The position numbers and the translations under genes are program-made. Under the pieces are notes generated by a model. That model made no database searches, was not told the DNA's origin, and worked only from the letters and a program-made list of their open reading frames with translations. This document shows positions 1 to 10,135 of a DNA stretch of 64,000 nucleotides, one piece after another (position 1 is the first letter of the stretch; every line of letters begins with the position of its first letter). This DNA is from Paraburkholderia sp. Lineage in GTDB: Bacteria; Pseudomonadota; Gammaproteobacteria; Burkholderiales; Burkholderiaceae. The stretch lies in assembly GCA_004322045.1 (NCBI GenBank), contig SCRN01000010.1:62001-126000 (forward strand), given 5' to 3'.

Positions 1-839
1 GGGGCGCGACGCCGGTGCTGGCCAAGTATTACCGCGCGGTCACACGGCTTTGCATCGCTTTCGCATTCATCGCCGATATGTCGATGCTGGTGCTCGGCGG
101 CAAACTGAAGCGGCGGGAGCGATTGTCGGCGCGGCTGGGCGACATGCTTTCCGCGCTCGTGCTGATGTCCGCCACGCTCAAGCGCTTCGAAGACGAGGGC
201 GCGCACGCCGAGGATTTGCCGTTCGTGCGCTGGGGGCTCAAAGACGCGCTACTCGCGGCCGATCAAGCGCTTGAAGGCCTCTTCGCGAATTTCCCCAACC
301 GCCTCGCCGCCGCGATCATGCGCACGCTCGCGTTTCCTTATGGCTTGCGGCAGCGCCCGCCTTCCGACGCGCTCACCAGCACGATCGCACTGCTGCTTCA
401 AACACCTTGCGATGCGCGCGAGCGCTTGCTGGCCGGCTCGCACGTGCCGGCGGAGCCGGATCCCCGCGATCCGATCGCATGCGGTGAGCGCTTGCTCGCA
501 CTCGGCCAAACAGTCGCGGAAATCGAAGCGAAGCTGCACGAGGCCGTTCGCGGAGGCCGCGTAAAGCCGATGCCGCAGAACTTGGCCGAGGTGCCCGGCT
601 GGGCGCGTGCGCTCGAGGCGGGCGGGATGATCGAACCTCGCGAGCGCGAGGCGTTGATCTGCTATGCCCGCGACGGCGCCGCGTTGATCAGCGTGGACGA
701 CTTCCCGGCCGATTTCGACCGTTCTGAAGCCCAGTCAAGCGGCCTCGATCGGCCCGCACCTGCGCCCGAGCCGGAAACATCTCCGCCGATGCGCCCAGAC
801 AGGCCGGCCGATCTGTCGGTCGATGTGGACGGGCATTGA
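1..839 (+). CDS. fadE: Acyl-CoA dehydrogenase FadE, C-terminal part (cut by window edge)
   Basis: The reading frame is open from the first bases and ends at 839, so only the last ~279 residues are present. The visible part matches the C-terminal region of the large FadE-type acyl-CoA dehydrogenases (DUF1974): a helix with LGGKLKRRERLSARLGDMLS, then SATLKRFEDEG, FPNRLAAAIMR, and a late INVDDF-like element (here ISVDDF). FadE catalyses the first oxidation of fatty acyl-CoA beta-oxidation. The last ~40 residues are Pro/Glu-rich and probably disordered. fadD follows 56 nt downstream on the same strand, which supports a fatty-acid catabolism role. Family assignment is firm; the catalytic core lies outside the window. 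Confidence 0.9.
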   Translation, partial: GATPVLAKYYRAVTRLCIAFAFIADMSMLVLGGKLKRRERLSARLGDMLSALVLMSATLKRFEDEGAHAEDLPFVRWGLKDALLAADQALEGLFANFPNRLAAAIMRTLAFPYGLRQRPPSDALTSTIALLLQTPCDARERLLAGSHVPAEPDPRDPIACGERLLALGQTVAEIEAKLHEAVRGGRVKPMPQNLAEVPGWARALEAGGMIEPREREALICYARDGAALISVDDFPADFDRSEAQSSGLDRPAPAPEPETSPPMRPDRPADLSVDVDGH

Positions 840-895
840 CCGATTCGCTGAAACGCGGCGGTTCAAGAAGACGATGACAACAGTGAGATAACGAT

Positions 896-2710
896 ATGAA
901 TCAGCCTATCGCGCAGCAAGCCACCACCGATACCGCAAACGCCCCCGTCAATGCGAGCGCCTCGCAGCAACACGCGGCGCAAAGCAAGGCCGATCAGCCC
1001 AACACCGACGGCATCTGGTACGCCTCCTATCCGCCCGGTGTGCCGCATGAGATCGACGTGACGCAATATCAATCGGTCGCGCATTTCTTCGACGAATGCA
1101 CCTCCCAGTTCCGCGGTCGCACGGCGTACGTCAGCGTCGGCTCGGAAATGACATACGACACGTTGGCCCGCAAAGCGAAGGCGTTCGCCGCGTATTTGCA
1201 GCGCGTGGGCATCCGGCGCGGCGATCGCGTCGCGATCATGCTGCCCAACTCCTTCCAATACCCCGTGGCATTGTTCGGCGTGCTCAAAGCCGGCGCCGTC
1301 GTCGTCAATGTCAATCCGCTCTACACGCCGCGGGAACTGGCGCATCAATTGAAAGACAGCGGCGCCAAGGCGATCGTCGTCTTCGAGAACTTCGCGAAGA
1401 CGCTCGAACAGGCGCTGCCCGGAACGGCCGTGGAGCATATCGTCGTGACCGCGCTCGGTGATCTACTCGGCGACAGGCTCAATCTCAAGGGACGCTTGCT
1501 GAATTTCGCGATCAAGCGCGTGCAAAAGATGGTGCCGCCCTACCGCTTGCCCAACGCCGTGCGCTTGGGCCGCGCACTCGCACTCGGCGCGAAATCACCG
1601 TTCTCGCCGACGATCGTCGCGCACGACGAGCTGGCTTTCCTGCAATACACGGGAGGCACGACCGGCGTCGCCAAGGGCGCGATGCTTACACACCGCAACA
1701 TCGTCGCCAATCTGCTTCAAGCGAAGGCGTGGGCCGAACGGCAACTCACGAGCGAGATCGAGACGGTACTGACGCCCTTGCCGCTCTATCACATCCTCTC
1801 GCTCACGGTGAGCGCGCTCATCTTCCTTGGTCTTGGCGGGCGCAACGTCTTGATCGCCAATCCGCGCGACACCAAACGCGTCATGCAGATTTTGCGCAAG
1901 CAGACGTTCACGGGCATTCTCGCAATCAATACGCTTTATAAGGCGTTTCTAGACAACGAAGAATTCTGCAAGCGCGACTTCTCCAATCTGAAGCTCGCGA
2001 TGGCAGGCGGCATGGCCACGCAACGCGCCGTCGCCGAACGCTTCAAAGCGGTGACGGGCAAACCGATCGTCGAAGGCTACGGCCTCACGGAATGCTCGCC
2101 CATCGTCGCGCTCAATCCCGTCGATCTTCAACACCTACGCGATTTCGACGGATCGGTTGGCTTGCCCGCCCCGTCGACACTCGTACGGTTCCGTAAAGAC
2201 GACGGCACGTGGGCGAACATTGGAGAAGCGGGCGAACTCTGCGTCAAAGGCCCGCAAGTCATGAAGGGATACTGGATGCGGCCCGACGAGACGGCGAAGG
2301 TCCTCGACGACGACGGCTGGCTAGCCACGGGCGACATCGGCCTCATGGATTCGGCAGGCTTCATCAAGCTCATCGATCGCAAGAAGGACATGATCCTCGT
2401 GTCCGGTTTCAACGTCTATCCGAGCGAAATCGAGGACGTGATCGCCATGCACCCGGGCGTCAAGGACGTTGCGGCCATCGGCATTCCCGACGACGTGCAG
2501 GGCGAGCGCGCCAAGGTGTTTATCGTTGCGCGCACACCCGGCCTCACCCGCGAAGACATCCTCGATCACTGCCGCAAGAATCTCACGGGCTACAAGGTAC
2601 CGAAGTTGATCGAGTTTCGCGACGAGCTGCCGCAAACCAACGTCGGCAAGATTTTGCGCCGTGCCTTGCGAGACGAAGAGCTCGCCAAGCTGGAAAAATT
2701 GCACTCGTAA
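896..2710 (+). CDS. fadD: Long-chain fatty acid-CoA ligase FadD
   Basis: 604-residue AMP-forming acyl-CoA synthetase (ANL superfamily) that activates fatty acids to acyl-CoA at the inner membrane. Landmarks: the P-loop [12 protein letters not shown] near residue 251, YGLTECSP near 395, the hinge/adenylate region [20 protein letters not shown] near 480, and the C-terminal catalytic lysine in TNVGKILRR near 581. The N-terminal ~40 residues are Ala/Gln-rich and polar, longer than in typical ~560-residue FadD proteins, so a later start is possible, but no better start with a ribosome-binding site was seen. It lies 56 nt after fadE and is probably co-transcribed with it. Confidence 0.93.
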   Translation: MNQPIAQQATTDTANAPVNASASQQHAAQSKADQPNTDGIWYASYPPGVPHEIDVTQYQSVAHFFDECTSQFRGRTAYVSVGSEMTYDTLARKAKAFAAYLQRVGIRRGDRVAIMLPNSFQYPVALFGVLKAGAVVVNVNPLYTPRELAHQLKDSGAKAIVVFENFAKTLEQALPGTAVEHIVVTALGDLLGDRLNLKGRLLNFAIKRVQKMVPPYRLPNAVRLGRALALGAKSPFSPTIVAHDELAFLQYTGGTTGVAKGAMLTHRNIVANLLQAKAWAERQLTSEIETVLTPLPLYHILSLTVSALIFLGLGGRNVLIANPRDTKRVMQILRKQTFTGILAINTLYKAFLDNEEFCKRDFSNLKLAMAGGMATQRAVAERFKAVTGKPIVEGYGLTECSPIVALNPVDLQHLRDFDGSVGLPAPSTLVRFRKDDGTWANIGEAGELCVKGPQVMKGYWMRPDETAKVLDDDGWLATGDIGLMDSAGFIKLIDRKKDMILVSGFNVYPSEIEDVIAMHPGVKDVAAIGIPDDVQGERAKVFIVARTPGLTREDILDHCRKNLTGYKVPKLIEFRDELPQTNVGKILRRALRDEELAKLEKLHS

Positions 2711-2958
2711 GAAAACGTTACCAATTCGCGCCCTGCTTTGGGCCGTTCACGCGCCAATACGGCGCTAGGCGGCCGCACCGCGCGCCAACGTCGTGCGACG
2801 CATCGCCCGGAAACGCCTTGCCGGCGCTTACGCCCTTCCCGATCTTCGCCAAATCGATACACGCGCTGCGCACACGGGGTAAAATCCCCGCCAATCGTGC
2901 GCGTATCGTCGCGCAGCCGCCAACCAACCCTGGAGCAGCCCCCGCTGCAGTCCTAGCA
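2711..2958 (+). promoter_or_regulatory. fadD-hfq2 intergenic region with candidate promoter
   Basis: 248 bp without a gene. A -10-like TAAAAT at 2880-2885 sits inside a small GGGG/CCCC dyad about 75 nt before the hfq2 start. No convincing -35 is visible 17 bp upstream. It is a possible start of an independent hfq2 transcript. Confidence 0.3.
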
Positions 2959-3480
2959 ATGCCGAATCCTTCAGAATCGCATCCGCAGAACGACTTCATG
3001 AACGCCGCGCGCAAGGAGCGCAAGCGCGTCGAGATCTACCTCGTCAACGGCATTCGCCTGACGGGATGCATCGAATCGTTCGATCAATACCTCGTCATGC
3101 TGCGCACGCCCGTCGGGCTGCAAGGCATTTACAAACGCGCCATTTCCACGATTCAACTCGATACAGGCACACGCCCTGGCCCGCGCGGGCCGCGCACCGG
3201 CGGCTATGGCGAGCGCCATGGTTCGCGCGAAGGCTCCGGCCCCCGCGAGGGCCGCGAGCCGCGCGAGGGGCGCGACCACCGGGAACCGCGTGAGCCACGT
3301 GAACCACGCGAGTATTACGGCGCCCCGGCAGGCCCGGACAACCGCTCGTCGGATGCGCCGGTGGTCGTCACGCGCCGGCGCCGCCCGTTCAGCACCCTGC
3401 CGGGCAGCCCCGGTAGCGCCGGCAATAACAACGGCAACGACAACAACAGCAACGGCGATTCGGGCAGTCAAGACGAATAA
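2959..3480 (+). CDS. hfq2: Hfq-family RNA chaperone with long disordered tail (Hfq2 type)
   Basis: 173 residues. The N-terminal ~70 residues form an Sm/Hfq fold: Sm1 with [19 protein letters not shown] and an Sm2 box YKRAIST, close to the YKHAIST of classical Hfq. Hfq rings bind sRNAs and A-rich mRNA sequences and mediate riboregulation. Unlike ~79-residue housekeeping Hfq, this protein carries a ~100-residue tail rich in Arg, Glu, Gly and Pro (GREPREGRD followed by repeated REP), then an Asn/Gly/Asp-rich end. Burkholderia species are known to encode such a longer second Hfq. The ATG at 2959 was chosen because the Hfq domain begins just after it; the frame is open far upstream but overlaps fadD there. 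Confidence 0.87.
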   Translation: MPNPSESHPQNDFMNAARKERKRVEIYLVNGIRLTGCIESFDQYLVMLRTPVGLQGIYKRAISTIQLDTGTRPGPRGPRTGGYGERHGSREGSGPREGREPREGRDHREPREPREPREYYGAPAGPDNRSSDAPVVVTRRRRPFSTLPGSPGSAGNNNGNDNNSNGDSGSQDE

Positions 3481-3489
3481 GCGCCGTTG

Positions 3490-3520
3490 CCGGCAGCGGC
3501 CCGTGCGTGGTCGCTGCCGG
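3490..3520 (+). terminator. GC-rich hairpin after hfq2
   Basis: Perfect 9-bp inverted repeat (3490-3498 with 3512-3520), 10 nt after the hfq2 stop. There is no T-tract, so it may be a weak terminator or an mRNA 3'-end stabiliser. It also lies downstream of the convergent gene ending at 3541. Confidence 0.4.
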
Positions 3521-3540
3521 GCCCGCCATGCGCCTTCGGC

Positions 3541-3864
3541 TCACGCACTCTTGAACGAATAATCACGTTCAACCTTGCAGATGCGCGTGACGTATTCTTC
3601 ATACCAGTTCGCTCGCCCCCGCTTTTGCGCGACAAGATGCGTCGCGTCCGCCTTCCAAGCCGCAATCGATTCCAAATCGCGCCAATAGGACACGGTTATC
3701 CCCACCCCGTCACGCGCCGACTCGGCCCCGAGGTAACCCGGCTGCTTCTCGGCGGCCTCGCACAAAATGCGATCCATTTCCGCATAGCCATCGTCGACCT
3801 GCGTGCGAATCGACGTAAAGATCACGGCGTAGTACGGCGTTGCACCTGTTTTCGCGAACGACAT
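3541..3864 (-). CDS. Antibiotic biosynthesis monooxygenase (ABM) domain protein
   Basis: 107 residues from the ATG at 3864, which has a perfect AGGAGG 6 nt upstream; a longer open frame to 3948 has no such site. The sequence has the ABM/dimeric alpha-beta barrel pattern: AVIFTSIRT strand, a helix, QPGYLGAESARDG, then VSYWRDLESIAAWKADATH and a C-terminal strand. These small cytoplasmic proteins are often quinol or polyketide monooxygenases or haem-degrading-like enzymes; the substrate cannot be told. It is divergent from the GntR regulator across a palindrome (3890-3899), so that regulator probably controls it. Confidence 0.8.
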   Translation of the reverse strand: MSFAKTGATPYYAVIFTSIRTQVDDGYAEMDRILCEAAEKQPGYLGAESARDGVGITVSYWRDLESIAAWKADATHLVAQKRGRANWYEEYVTRICKVERDYSFKSA

Positions 3865-3889
3865 TCGAGCCTCCTGGCTGGTGGTAGTT

Positions 3890-3899
3890 TGGTATACCA
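3890..3899. promoter_or_regulatory. Palindromic operator between ABM gene and gntR
   Basis: TGGTATACCA is a perfect 10-bp palindrome about 25 nt from each flanking start codon. FadR-subfamily GntR proteins are known to bind sites of the form TNGTATACNA-like dyads, so this is a good candidate for the binding site of the regulator encoded immediately to the right, controlling both divergent genes. Confidence 0.6.
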
Positions 3900-3925
3900 T
3901 TATGCCAAACATTGTGGAAACGGAA

Positions 3926-4618
3926 ATGCAAACCAAGATCGATTCCACTGCCGACGCTATCGCAGCATCGCTGCGCGCGTCGATCGCAATGGGTCAATTG
4001 AGAGACGGCGCGCGGCTCGTCGAGCGCGAGTTGGCCGATCGTTTCGCGGTCAGCCGCATTCCATTGCGCGAAGCGCTGCAGAAGCTGGAAGCCGAGGGGC
4101 TCGTCGAAATTTTCCCGAATCGCGGCGCCGTCGTGCGCGCTTTGACACAAGGCGATATCGACGAGATTTACGGGCTGCGCACGCTGCTGGAAGGCGACGC
4201 GATCTTTCGCGCGGTCAAGCGCATGACCGAGGAGACGCTCGCGCGCGCCGAGCTCGTGCACCGGCTATTGGGCAAAGCGCCGACGGCGGACAAGCAAGGC
4301 GAGCTGAATCGCGAATTTCACGAGCTGTTGTATGCACCGTGCGACAACGCACGGCAGTTGAAGGCGATCCGCGAACTGCGCGGGCAGGTCGAGCGCTACG
4401 AGCGATTGCAAAGCACGCTGCTCGCCGATACGGCCGCGTTTCAGCATGAGCACGCGGCGATCCTGAAAGCATGCCGCCTACGCGACGCGCGCGGCGCGCG
4501 GGCGATGACAGTTGCGCATCTGGCGAGCGCAAAACGCATCGTCGAGCGAGTGCTTGCGCAAGCTCAGGGTCGAGCCGATGCGGATATCGGCGCGGCTCGC
4601 GAACGGCGGCGCAAATAG
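3926..4618 (+). CDS. GntR-family (FadR/FCD subfamily) transcriptional regulator
   Basis: 230 residues from the ATG at 3926. The N-terminal winged helix-turn-helix (about residues 10-72) shows LVERELADRFAVSRIPLREA and LVEIFPNRGAVV, followed by an all-helical FCD ligand domain with the typical LRTLLEGDA and LNREFHELLY segments. The class usually senses organic acids through a metal-bound pocket. Alternative starts at 3881 or 3902 would include or abut the palindromic operator and lack a ribosome-binding site, so 3926 is preferred. Likely target: its own promoter and the divergent ABM gene. Confidence 0.85.
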   Translation: MQTKIDSTADAIAASLRASIAMGQLRDGARLVERELADRFAVSRIPLREALQKLEAEGLVEIFPNRGAVVRALTQGDIDEIYGLRTLLEGDAIFRAVKRMTEETLARAELVHRLLGKAPTADKQGELNREFHELLYAPCDNARQLKAIRELRGQVERYERLQSTLLADTAAFQHEHAAILKACRLRDARGARAMTVAHLASAKRIVERVLAQAQGRADADIGAARERRRK

Positions 4619-4719
4619 CGGGAGGCGCCGCTGCGCGACCGGCTAACCGGCCTCGAGGCGGCGATCGCGGAACCCGGCACGCGGCTCAAGGCATCCGGCG
4701 ATGCCCGAGCATGGCGCTG

Positions 4720-5496
4720 TCAATGCTTGCGGTGACGCGGCGGATGCGTGTGCGGCAAGCCTTGATTCGTCTCACGCTGCAGCAGGTGAATCTGTTGCTG
4801 CACCGCGTTCAACTGCTCCTGTGCCGCCAGCTTTTGCGACTGCAACGATGCCGCTTCCTCGCGCGCCTGCTTTTGGCGGCTCGCAGCCAGTTCCTGCTGC
4901 TTGTGCGCAACCTCGAGATCGGCCTGCAAGCGATCCGCGCGTGCTTGCGCCGCCGCGATCAGCGCTTCTGTGTATGCCTTTTGCGCCGCGAGCTTCGCGC
5001 GTTTGATTTCGACGTCGGCAAGCTGCGCGCTGCGGCGCGTGAAATCGGCGTAGACGGCCTCTGCGTAATCGGCGTTCGTCGTCTTGATCACCCGCCAGAA
5101 ATTCTTCTGCTGGAACAGAGCGACGTAGTACGTCATCTCCTTCCCATGCAGAAGCAGGCTCGCGCCATAGGTGCCGTTGTACGCCGTGCGTAGCTCGGAA
5201 AGCTCCGTGCCGCGCATCAGCCGTTGTAATTCAGCAACATTTCCTTGGCCATCGCTCGCCTCGTCGGCGGCCGTCGCCGATGCCGGTTGGTCTGCCGACA
5301 TCGCGGGCGAAGACAGCTGCGTCGATGCCACAGCCGAACCGGCCAAGACCGGTGAAGGCGCCGCCGCCGCGACCGGTGCAACGTTTGCGGCGCCGCCCGT
5401 GCTGGACTGCGCCGTGGCACAACCATTTATCCCCATTCCCCCGATTGCGATCAGCGCTGCAAGCGCGGTCCCCCGTAAACACGAATAGTGGCTCAT
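4720..5496 (-). CDS. DUF2968 lipoprotein
   Basis: 258 residues. It begins with a lipoprotein signal peptide (hydrophobic run, then GINGC with the lipid cysteine near residue 26), followed by an Ala/Ser-rich linker. The conserved DUF2968 core contains ELRTAYNGTYGASLLLHG, TYYVALFQQKNFWRVIKT and a long helix of ~90 residues rich in Ala, Gln and Arg that should form a coiled coil. The tail is Pro/His/Arg-rich. The family is largely confined to Burkholderiales and has no known function. It lies downstream of the sigma-54 activator, same strand, 59 nt apart. Confidence 0.8.
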   Translation of the reverse strand: MSHYSCLRGTALAALIAIGGMGINGCATAQSSTGGAANVAPVAAAAPSPVLAGSAVASTQLSSPAMSADQPASATAADEASDGQGNVAELQRLMRGTELSELRTAYNGTYGASLLLHGKEMTYYVALFQQKNFWRVIKTTNADYAEAVYADFTRRSAQLADVEIKRAKLAAQKAYTEALIAAAQARADRLQADLEVAHKQQELAASRQKQAREEAASLQSQKLAAQEQLNAVQQQIHLLQRETNQGLPHTHPPRHRKH

Positions 5497-5555
5497 GTGT
5501 CGTTTCCTGCGCGAATAGTTCTACTTTTTGGGACAGCTTTAACTCAAGCGCGCCA

Positions 5556-6956
5556 TTATCCCTCAGTTTCCCGCGTTTCGGGCTCCTCATCGAAGATCTG
5601 GTACTTACGCATTTTTTCCCAAAGAACCTTGCGGCTGATCCCGAGATGTTGCGCCGTATCCTGCCGCCGCCAGGCGTTCGCAGCGAGCGCCGCCAGCACG
5701 CGCGTGCGCTCGGCCATATCCCACTTGCTGCGGTCGACGACGGGCTCGTTTGCGCTCTCGGCGGGCGCGGGCTGCGCATTGCGTGCATGCGCAATGAGTC
5801 GGCGCAACCGAGGCGCGTCCCACGCGCCGATCTGCCGCACCGTCACCCCGATACGCTCGGCCAAGTTGCGCAGCTCGCGCACATTGCCGGGGAAATAGGT
5901 GTCGGCGACGGCGTCGGCCAGCCAATATGGGATCTCGGGCAAGCTCGAAAGCCGCTCGCCGCCGACTACCGACGCGATGAACGCCTTGAAGATCGCGATC
6001 TTGTCGGCGGCGCCGCGTTCTTCTAGCGACGGAATGCGCAGTTCGATCACAGCCAGCCGGTAATAGAGGTCGGCGCGAAACGTCCCATCCTTGACGAGTT
6101 GCGGCAGGTCTTTATTTGTCGCTGCGACCAAGCGAAAGTCGACTTTGACCGGCGTGGCCGAACCCACCCGCGTGACGGCGCCGTCCTCGAGCACGCGCAG
6201 CAGTTTCACTTGTTGATAGAGCGGCAAGTCGCCGATCTCGTCCAGAAACAGCGTGCCGCCGTCGGCTTGCTCGAAGTAGCCCTTGTGTGTGCCCACGGCG
6301 CCCGTGAACGCGCCCTTGGCATGACCGAAGAAAAGCGACTCGAACAGGCCGTCGGGGATCGCACCGCAATTGACGGGGACGAACGGCCCGCTTCGGTAGC
6401 GGCGGTGCTTTTCGTGCAACAACTGCGCAATGCGCTCTTTGCCGACGCCAGTCTCGCCGCGAATCAGAACGCTCGTATCGCAGTCGGCGAATGTATCGAC
6501 CTCGTGCAGCAACGCTTGCATGCAATCGGAATGCGCAACGAGCGCCGTCGGCTCGAGCGTCTGAGCCGTATGGGCGCGCAATTGCGTCAGCAGCTTGGTC
6601 ACCATGCCGCGTAGCTCCGCGCAGGTGAAATCGAGCGGCAGCACGTGCGAGTATGCGGGCGGATAGGTGGCCGGGTCGCGCTCGCGCGGCAACGCACCGA
6701 CCCAGATGACGGGCATGCCCGTATGCGCCTGCCAATCGCGCAATCGGCCGCCGCCCCCGCTACTGTCGATGACGCTCACGCTGATCACCGCCAGCGATGC
6801 GCGCGTTACGTTGCGTTCGGGGGCGTTCGTCATGTCGTCGGCGCGGATCACGTCGACGTCGAAGCTCGACATGCAGCGCACGACGCGCTCGACGATGTCG
6901 GCCTTGCCCTCCCAGACATAAATGTCCAGTTCCTCGATCGTATGGGCAGTTCTCAT
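5556..6956 (-). CDS. Sigma-54-dependent activator (AAA+, Fis-type HTH)
   Basis: 466 residues from the ATG at 6956, preceded by AGGA. The N-terminal ~130 residues look like a degenerate receiver-like domain. The AAA+ domain has Walker A GETGVGKE near residue 165, the sigma-54-contacting GAFTGA loop near 213, Walker [11 protein letters not shown] near 231 and the R-finger region [13 protein letters not shown] Fis-type helix-turn-helix closes the protein ([20 protein letters not shown]). It is the last gene of the Tad run, 37 nt after tadG, so it is the obvious candidate to drive sigma-54 promoters of the pilus locus. Confidence 0.88.
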   Translation of the reverse strand: MRTAHTIEELDIYVWEGKADIVERVVRCMSSFDVDVIRADDMTNAPERNVTRASLAVISVSVIDSSGGGGRLRDWQAHTGMPVIWVGALPRERDPATYPPAYSHVLPLDFTCAELRGMVTKLLTQLRAHTAQTLEPTALVAHSDCMQALLHEVDTFADCDTSVLIRGETGVGKERIAQLLHEKHRRYRSGPFVPVNCGAIPDGLFESLFFGHAKGAFTGAVGTHKGYFEQADGGTLFLDEIGDLPLYQQVKLLRVLEDGAVTRVGSATPVKVDFRLVAATNKDLPQLVKDGTFRADLYYRLAVIELRIPSLEERGAADKIAIFKAFIASVVGGERLSSLPEIPYWLADAVADTYFPGNVRELRNLAERIGVTVRQIGAWDAPRLRRLIAHARNAQPAPAESANEPVVDRSKWDMAERTRVLAALAANAWRRQDTAQHLGISRKVLWEKMRKYQIFDEEPETRETEG

Positions 6957-6993
6957 CGTTATTAGGTGTCCTAGGCAACGGTACGGCAATACG

Positions 6994-8769
6994 TCAATAA
7001 ACGAGCTGCGCCGCTCCGCATGTCAGTGATAAATCATGGATCGTCGCAACGCCGAGTTGCACGCCGAGCAACTGCAAGAGCGGATCGATGGCCGGGTCGA
7101 TCCCGGAGAGGAGCGAGTCCAGAGCGGGCAGCAACGCAGCAAGCAACATGCTGTCGAGCAAACCGAGCGGCAGCGATAGGCCGCCGAGCAACGTCACTTC
7201 GAGCCCGCTCGGCTGCGCCAAAGAGGCGGTCGCGCCGGAAAGCGCGTTGGCCAGCACGCTGCCGACCGCGTTGGCGTTCGCGCTTTGATAGTCGTCATCA
7301 TTCGGCGTGACGCCGTCGAAGGTCAAGGTCGCCGCCGACGATTGCGGCACAACCGCGGGCAACGCGACGTTCGCCGTCACCTTCACGACGTTGGGTACAT
7401 TGATCAGCGTCGCGGGCGTCGTGCAACTGAGCGGCTGCGACGCCGACAGATTAGTCGGCGGATCGCCCAAACACACACTCGCGAGCCCGGGCTGCACGCC
7501 GATCGTCGACGTGCTCCCCGCCTTCGTCGACGCGCAATGCGTGGCTTGCAGCCACGCGGTGCCAGGTGCGGCTTCGAGCGAAAGCGGCAAGTTCATGCCG
7601 ACGCTGCCGATCACGGGCAGCGTCAGCGTGCCGAGCGCCACGTTCAAGTACAAGCGAACCTGCGCCGTGTGCGCTTGCGTGCGCCACTGCTGTGTCGCCG
7701 GATCGATGCCGGCCTCGCCGATCGCCAGCACGGGCGGCTCGATGATTTGCACCTTCAACGTCGCGCCGAGACCGCCGATCGCCAGCCCGGCCGCTAGCTG
7801 AATCGGCGGCTGTCCCGCCTTCGCGATTTCGGCCGCGACGAGCAGCGCATCGAGCGGGCTCACCGTCGCATCGAGCGCGCTTTGCCGGTCGGCCAGGTTC
7901 AGCGCGAATACGCCGTGTCCGCCGGCGCTCTCGCCCAGCGCAAACTGCACCGTATTGGAGATGCCGCCTTGTGCGACCGCTTGCAGCGTGGCGATGTCCG
8001 TTTGCAAGTTGGCGTCCACGATCGATGTGGACGAAAGCGCCGTGAGCATCAGCTCGGCCATTTGCGCGGCATCGACCTGCATCGACAATAGTTGATCGAT
8101 CGTGCCGACGCCCGCGGCCGCCATGACATCGCGCATCCGCACGCGCGCATTCGCGAGCGATTCGTACGAGGCGACCGATAGACTCAGGTTGGCCCCGAGC
8201 AGCGCGTTCAGCAGCGAGTTCACGAGGCCGTTCTGCAACTGGGCCAGCGACGTGCCGACGGTGAACGCACCCAGGTTCGTGGCCTTGGCCGTCGCGGTGG
8301 CGCTCATCTGCCGTGCGGGTCCTAGGAAGAAATAAGGCACCTTGCGTTGCGCCGTCACCTGGACGGCGTTCAACGGTGCGTCGACGTTGCCGGCAGCGAA
8401 ATAACTCGGGGCCGCGTTGGCCTTGGTATCCCAGCGTCCGCACACGACGGCCAGCGTTTGCCCCGCCGCGTCCGCATCGAAGCCGTTGGCCGCCGCGTTC
8501 GCGCGCGCCGTTGCCAAAGGTTGCGTGCAGGCGTCATCCATCGTTTGCGCCGCAGCCAATGCGGCGAGATCAGCCGTTCTCTGCAGCGAACGGCGTGCGA
8601 AAAAGACATTGCCGACGTCGAGGGCGCCGAGCGCCGCGACGACGATCGTCATGAACAGCGCGACGATAGGCGCGATCGCGCCGCGCTGGCGGAACCGATG
8701 CGAGCGCGCCCGCACGGCCTGCGCCGCACGCTCGCGCAGTTTTGCTGTCGACGTCGCCACGCGCGGCAC
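6994..8769 (-). CDS. tadG: TadG-like Flp pilus assembly protein
   Basis: 591 residues from a GTG at 8769, just after the upstream stop (8783) and preceded by GAGGG; an ATG-type start at 8844 would overlap the upstream gene by 62 nt. The N-terminal membrane helix [19 protein letters not shown] followed by [20 protein letters not shown] is the pseudopilin-like TadE/TadG signature. The remainder is a long extracytoplasmic region rich in Ala, Leu and Val. TadG-type minor pseudopilins act in Flp pilus assembly. It is flanked by the DUF3613 gene and the sigma-54 activator. Confidence 0.82.
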   Translation of the reverse strand: MPRVATSTAKLRERAAQAVRARSHRFRQRGAIAPIVALFMTIVVAALGALDVGNVFFARRSLQRTADLAALAAAQTMDDACTQPLATARANAAANGFDADAAGQTLAVVCGRWDTKANAAPSYFAAGNVDAPLNAVQVTAQRKVPYFFLGPARQMSATATAKATNLGAFTVGTSLAQLQNGLVNSLLNALLGANLSLSVASYESLANARVRMRDVMAAAGVGTIDQLLSMQVDAAQMAELMLTALSSTSIVDANLQTDIATLQAVAQGGISNTVQFALGESAGGHGVFALNLADRQSALDATVSPLDALLVAAEIAKAGQPPIQLAAGLAIGGLGATLKVQIIEPPVLAIGEAGIDPATQQWRTQAHTAQVRLYLNVALGTLTLPVIGSVGMNLPLSLEAAPGTAWLQATHCASTKAGSTSTIGVQPGLASVCLGDPPTNLSASQPLSCTTPATLINVPNVVKVTANVALPAVVPQSSAATLTFDGVTPNDDDYQSANANAVGSVLANALSGATASLAQPSGLEVTLLGGLSLPLGLLDSMLLAALLPALDSLLSGIDPAIDPLLQLLGVQLGVATIHDLSLTCGAAQLVY

Positions 8770-8782
8770 GATCGGCGAGCCC

Positions 8783-9196
8783 TCAGTTCGCCGCGCCCGT
8801 GGGTTGCGCGCCCCCCACGTTCGAGTAATCCGTCCGACCGGCATTGCCCTCCCCCGACAAGGTCGACCCGAACGACGCTGGAATCTTGGTGCGGAACGAG
8901 TTCATATAGCGCTCGTAAGCCAAGCTCGCTTGCGCGCCGGGCGTGGACAGCGCCGGCGCCGCGGCGGCGTTCGTTCGCTGCAAATCGAGCCATGCCGTCG
9001 TGGCCGAGCCGACCACGCTCGCGTCGGTTCGCCGCAGCGCCCCCGTATCGCCCGTATTGCCCGTGGCGGGCGTCGGCGCAATCGGGCGCTCTTGCGCCCA
9101 TGCCCTGCTCGCGACGAGCGAGCACGTTGCCGCCAGCCCTATCCCTACTGCCATCGCCGCGCGCATTGCGACGTGCATCGCCCAGTTCCGCTTCAT
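8783..9196 (-). CDS. DUF3613 exported protein of the tad locus
   Basis: 137 residues. It has an N-terminal signal peptide (hydrophobic run to about residue 34, ending ASRAWA|Q) and a DUF3613 core with TTAWLDLQRTNA, LSTPGAQASLAYERYMNSF and IPASF. Family members are small exported proteins usually encoded in tad clusters of Burkholderiales; a precise role is not known. GGAGA lies 9 nt before the start. It sits between tadD and tadG, which supports a pilus-related periplasmic function. Confidence 0.75.
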   Translation of the reverse strand: MKRNWAMHVAMRAAMAVGIGLAATCSLVASRAWAQERPIAPTPATGNTGDTGALRRTDASVVGSATTAWLDLQRTNAAAAPALSTPGAQASLAYERYMNSFRTKIPASFGSTLSGEGNAGRTDYSNVGGAQPTGAAN

Positions 9197-9276
9197 CGTT
9201 TTTCTCCGCCGAGACCATGCAGCCTGCCGACGTCACCGCTTCTATGCATCGGCAAACGTTGGGTGCCCCTATTCAT

Positions 9277-10068
9277 TCAATCGCGCGCCGACGCGCCCGC
9301 GGCCCGATAGCTCCGCGCAGCAGCCGCCACCTTCACTGCATCTTCGCGAATGGCCGCGCGCACTGCGGGCGAACATTGCTGATCGTCCATCCAAGCTCTC
9401 GCTTCTTTCGCTCGACCCTGCGCGAGCAGCAACAACGCTAGGTTCGATTTGATGCGTCCGCTGTGCGAGTCCAGTTCCGCAGCCTGCATCAACGGCACGC
9501 GAGCGCCGCCCACGTCGCCTTCGCGCAGCAGCGCATAGCCCAGATCGGACAGCGTCGCGGCATCGGTCGGGGCGAGCGCCGCGGCATGCGCCAACTCGCG
9601 CGTCGCCTCGTGGAAGTCGCCCGCAGCCCCCGCGAGCAATCCCAGCCCGCGATAGCCTCGCGCCGCGAGCGGCGTGGAGAGCAAGGCGCGGTACGCCGTC
9701 GCGCTCGCCGCAGGCTGTGCGGTTTCGCGCAAAGCATCGGCGCGCAGCAAGGTCGAGTCGGGACTCGCGCCGTACTCTTTCTCGTAAGCATCGATGTGCG
9801 CCAGCGAAGCGTAATAGAGCCCCTGCCGCTGCATGCGATCGATCAACGCGAGATACATCCCGGGGGTGTCCGGCGCGCGATCTTTCTCGGCGGCCGCCTG
9901 CGCCGCCGCGCGCTCGGCTTGCGCCCCGACGCCGTAGCCCGATTCCTTGAAGGCGCACGCGCCGCCGCCGAGCGCCAGCGCGACCGTGAGCAGAATGCGA
10001 AACGGTATATGAATCGAATAGGAATAAGCTTGCTTCATCGAAAACGCTTTCGTCGAATGTTCGTTCAT
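9277..10068 (-). CDS. tadD: TadD-like tetratricopeptide lipoprotein
   Basis: About 263 residues from ATG 10068 (an alternative ATG at 10038 begins nearer the signal peptide). A hydrophobic segment ending in GGGAC suggests a lipoprotein. The mature part has TPR-like helix pairs (YASLAHIDAYEKEYG, YRGLGLLAGAAGDFHEATREL, LSDLGYALLREGDVGGARV, SNLALLLLAQGRAKEARAW). TadD proteins are outer-membrane-associated lipoproteins needed for Flp pilus assembly, probably as scaffolds for the secretin. Position after tadC fits the standard tad order. Confidence 0.82.
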   Translation of the reverse strand: MNEHSTKAFSMKQAYSYSIHIPFRILLTVALALGGGACAFKESGYGVGAQAERAAAQAAAEKDRAPDTPGMYLALIDRMQRQGLYYASLAHIDAYEKEYGASPDSTLLRADALRETAQPAASATAYRALLSTPLAARGYRGLGLLAGAAGDFHEATRELAHAAALAPTDAATLSDLGYALLREGDVGGARVPLMQAAELDSHSGRIKSNLALLLLAQGRAKEARAWMDDQQCSPAVRAAIREDAVKVAAAARSYRAAGASARD

Positions 10069-10135
10069 GAATCGCTCGGCAAGGATCACCATTTCGGCGC
10101 CCAACGGTAGCTGCTCGCTGCTCGTCGGTAGCCGC

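Noticed and set aside
2209-3480. Long reading of the hfq2 frame starting inside fadD
   Set aside because: The first 250 residues overlap fadD out of frame and have no similarity; the Hfq domain starts only at 2959.
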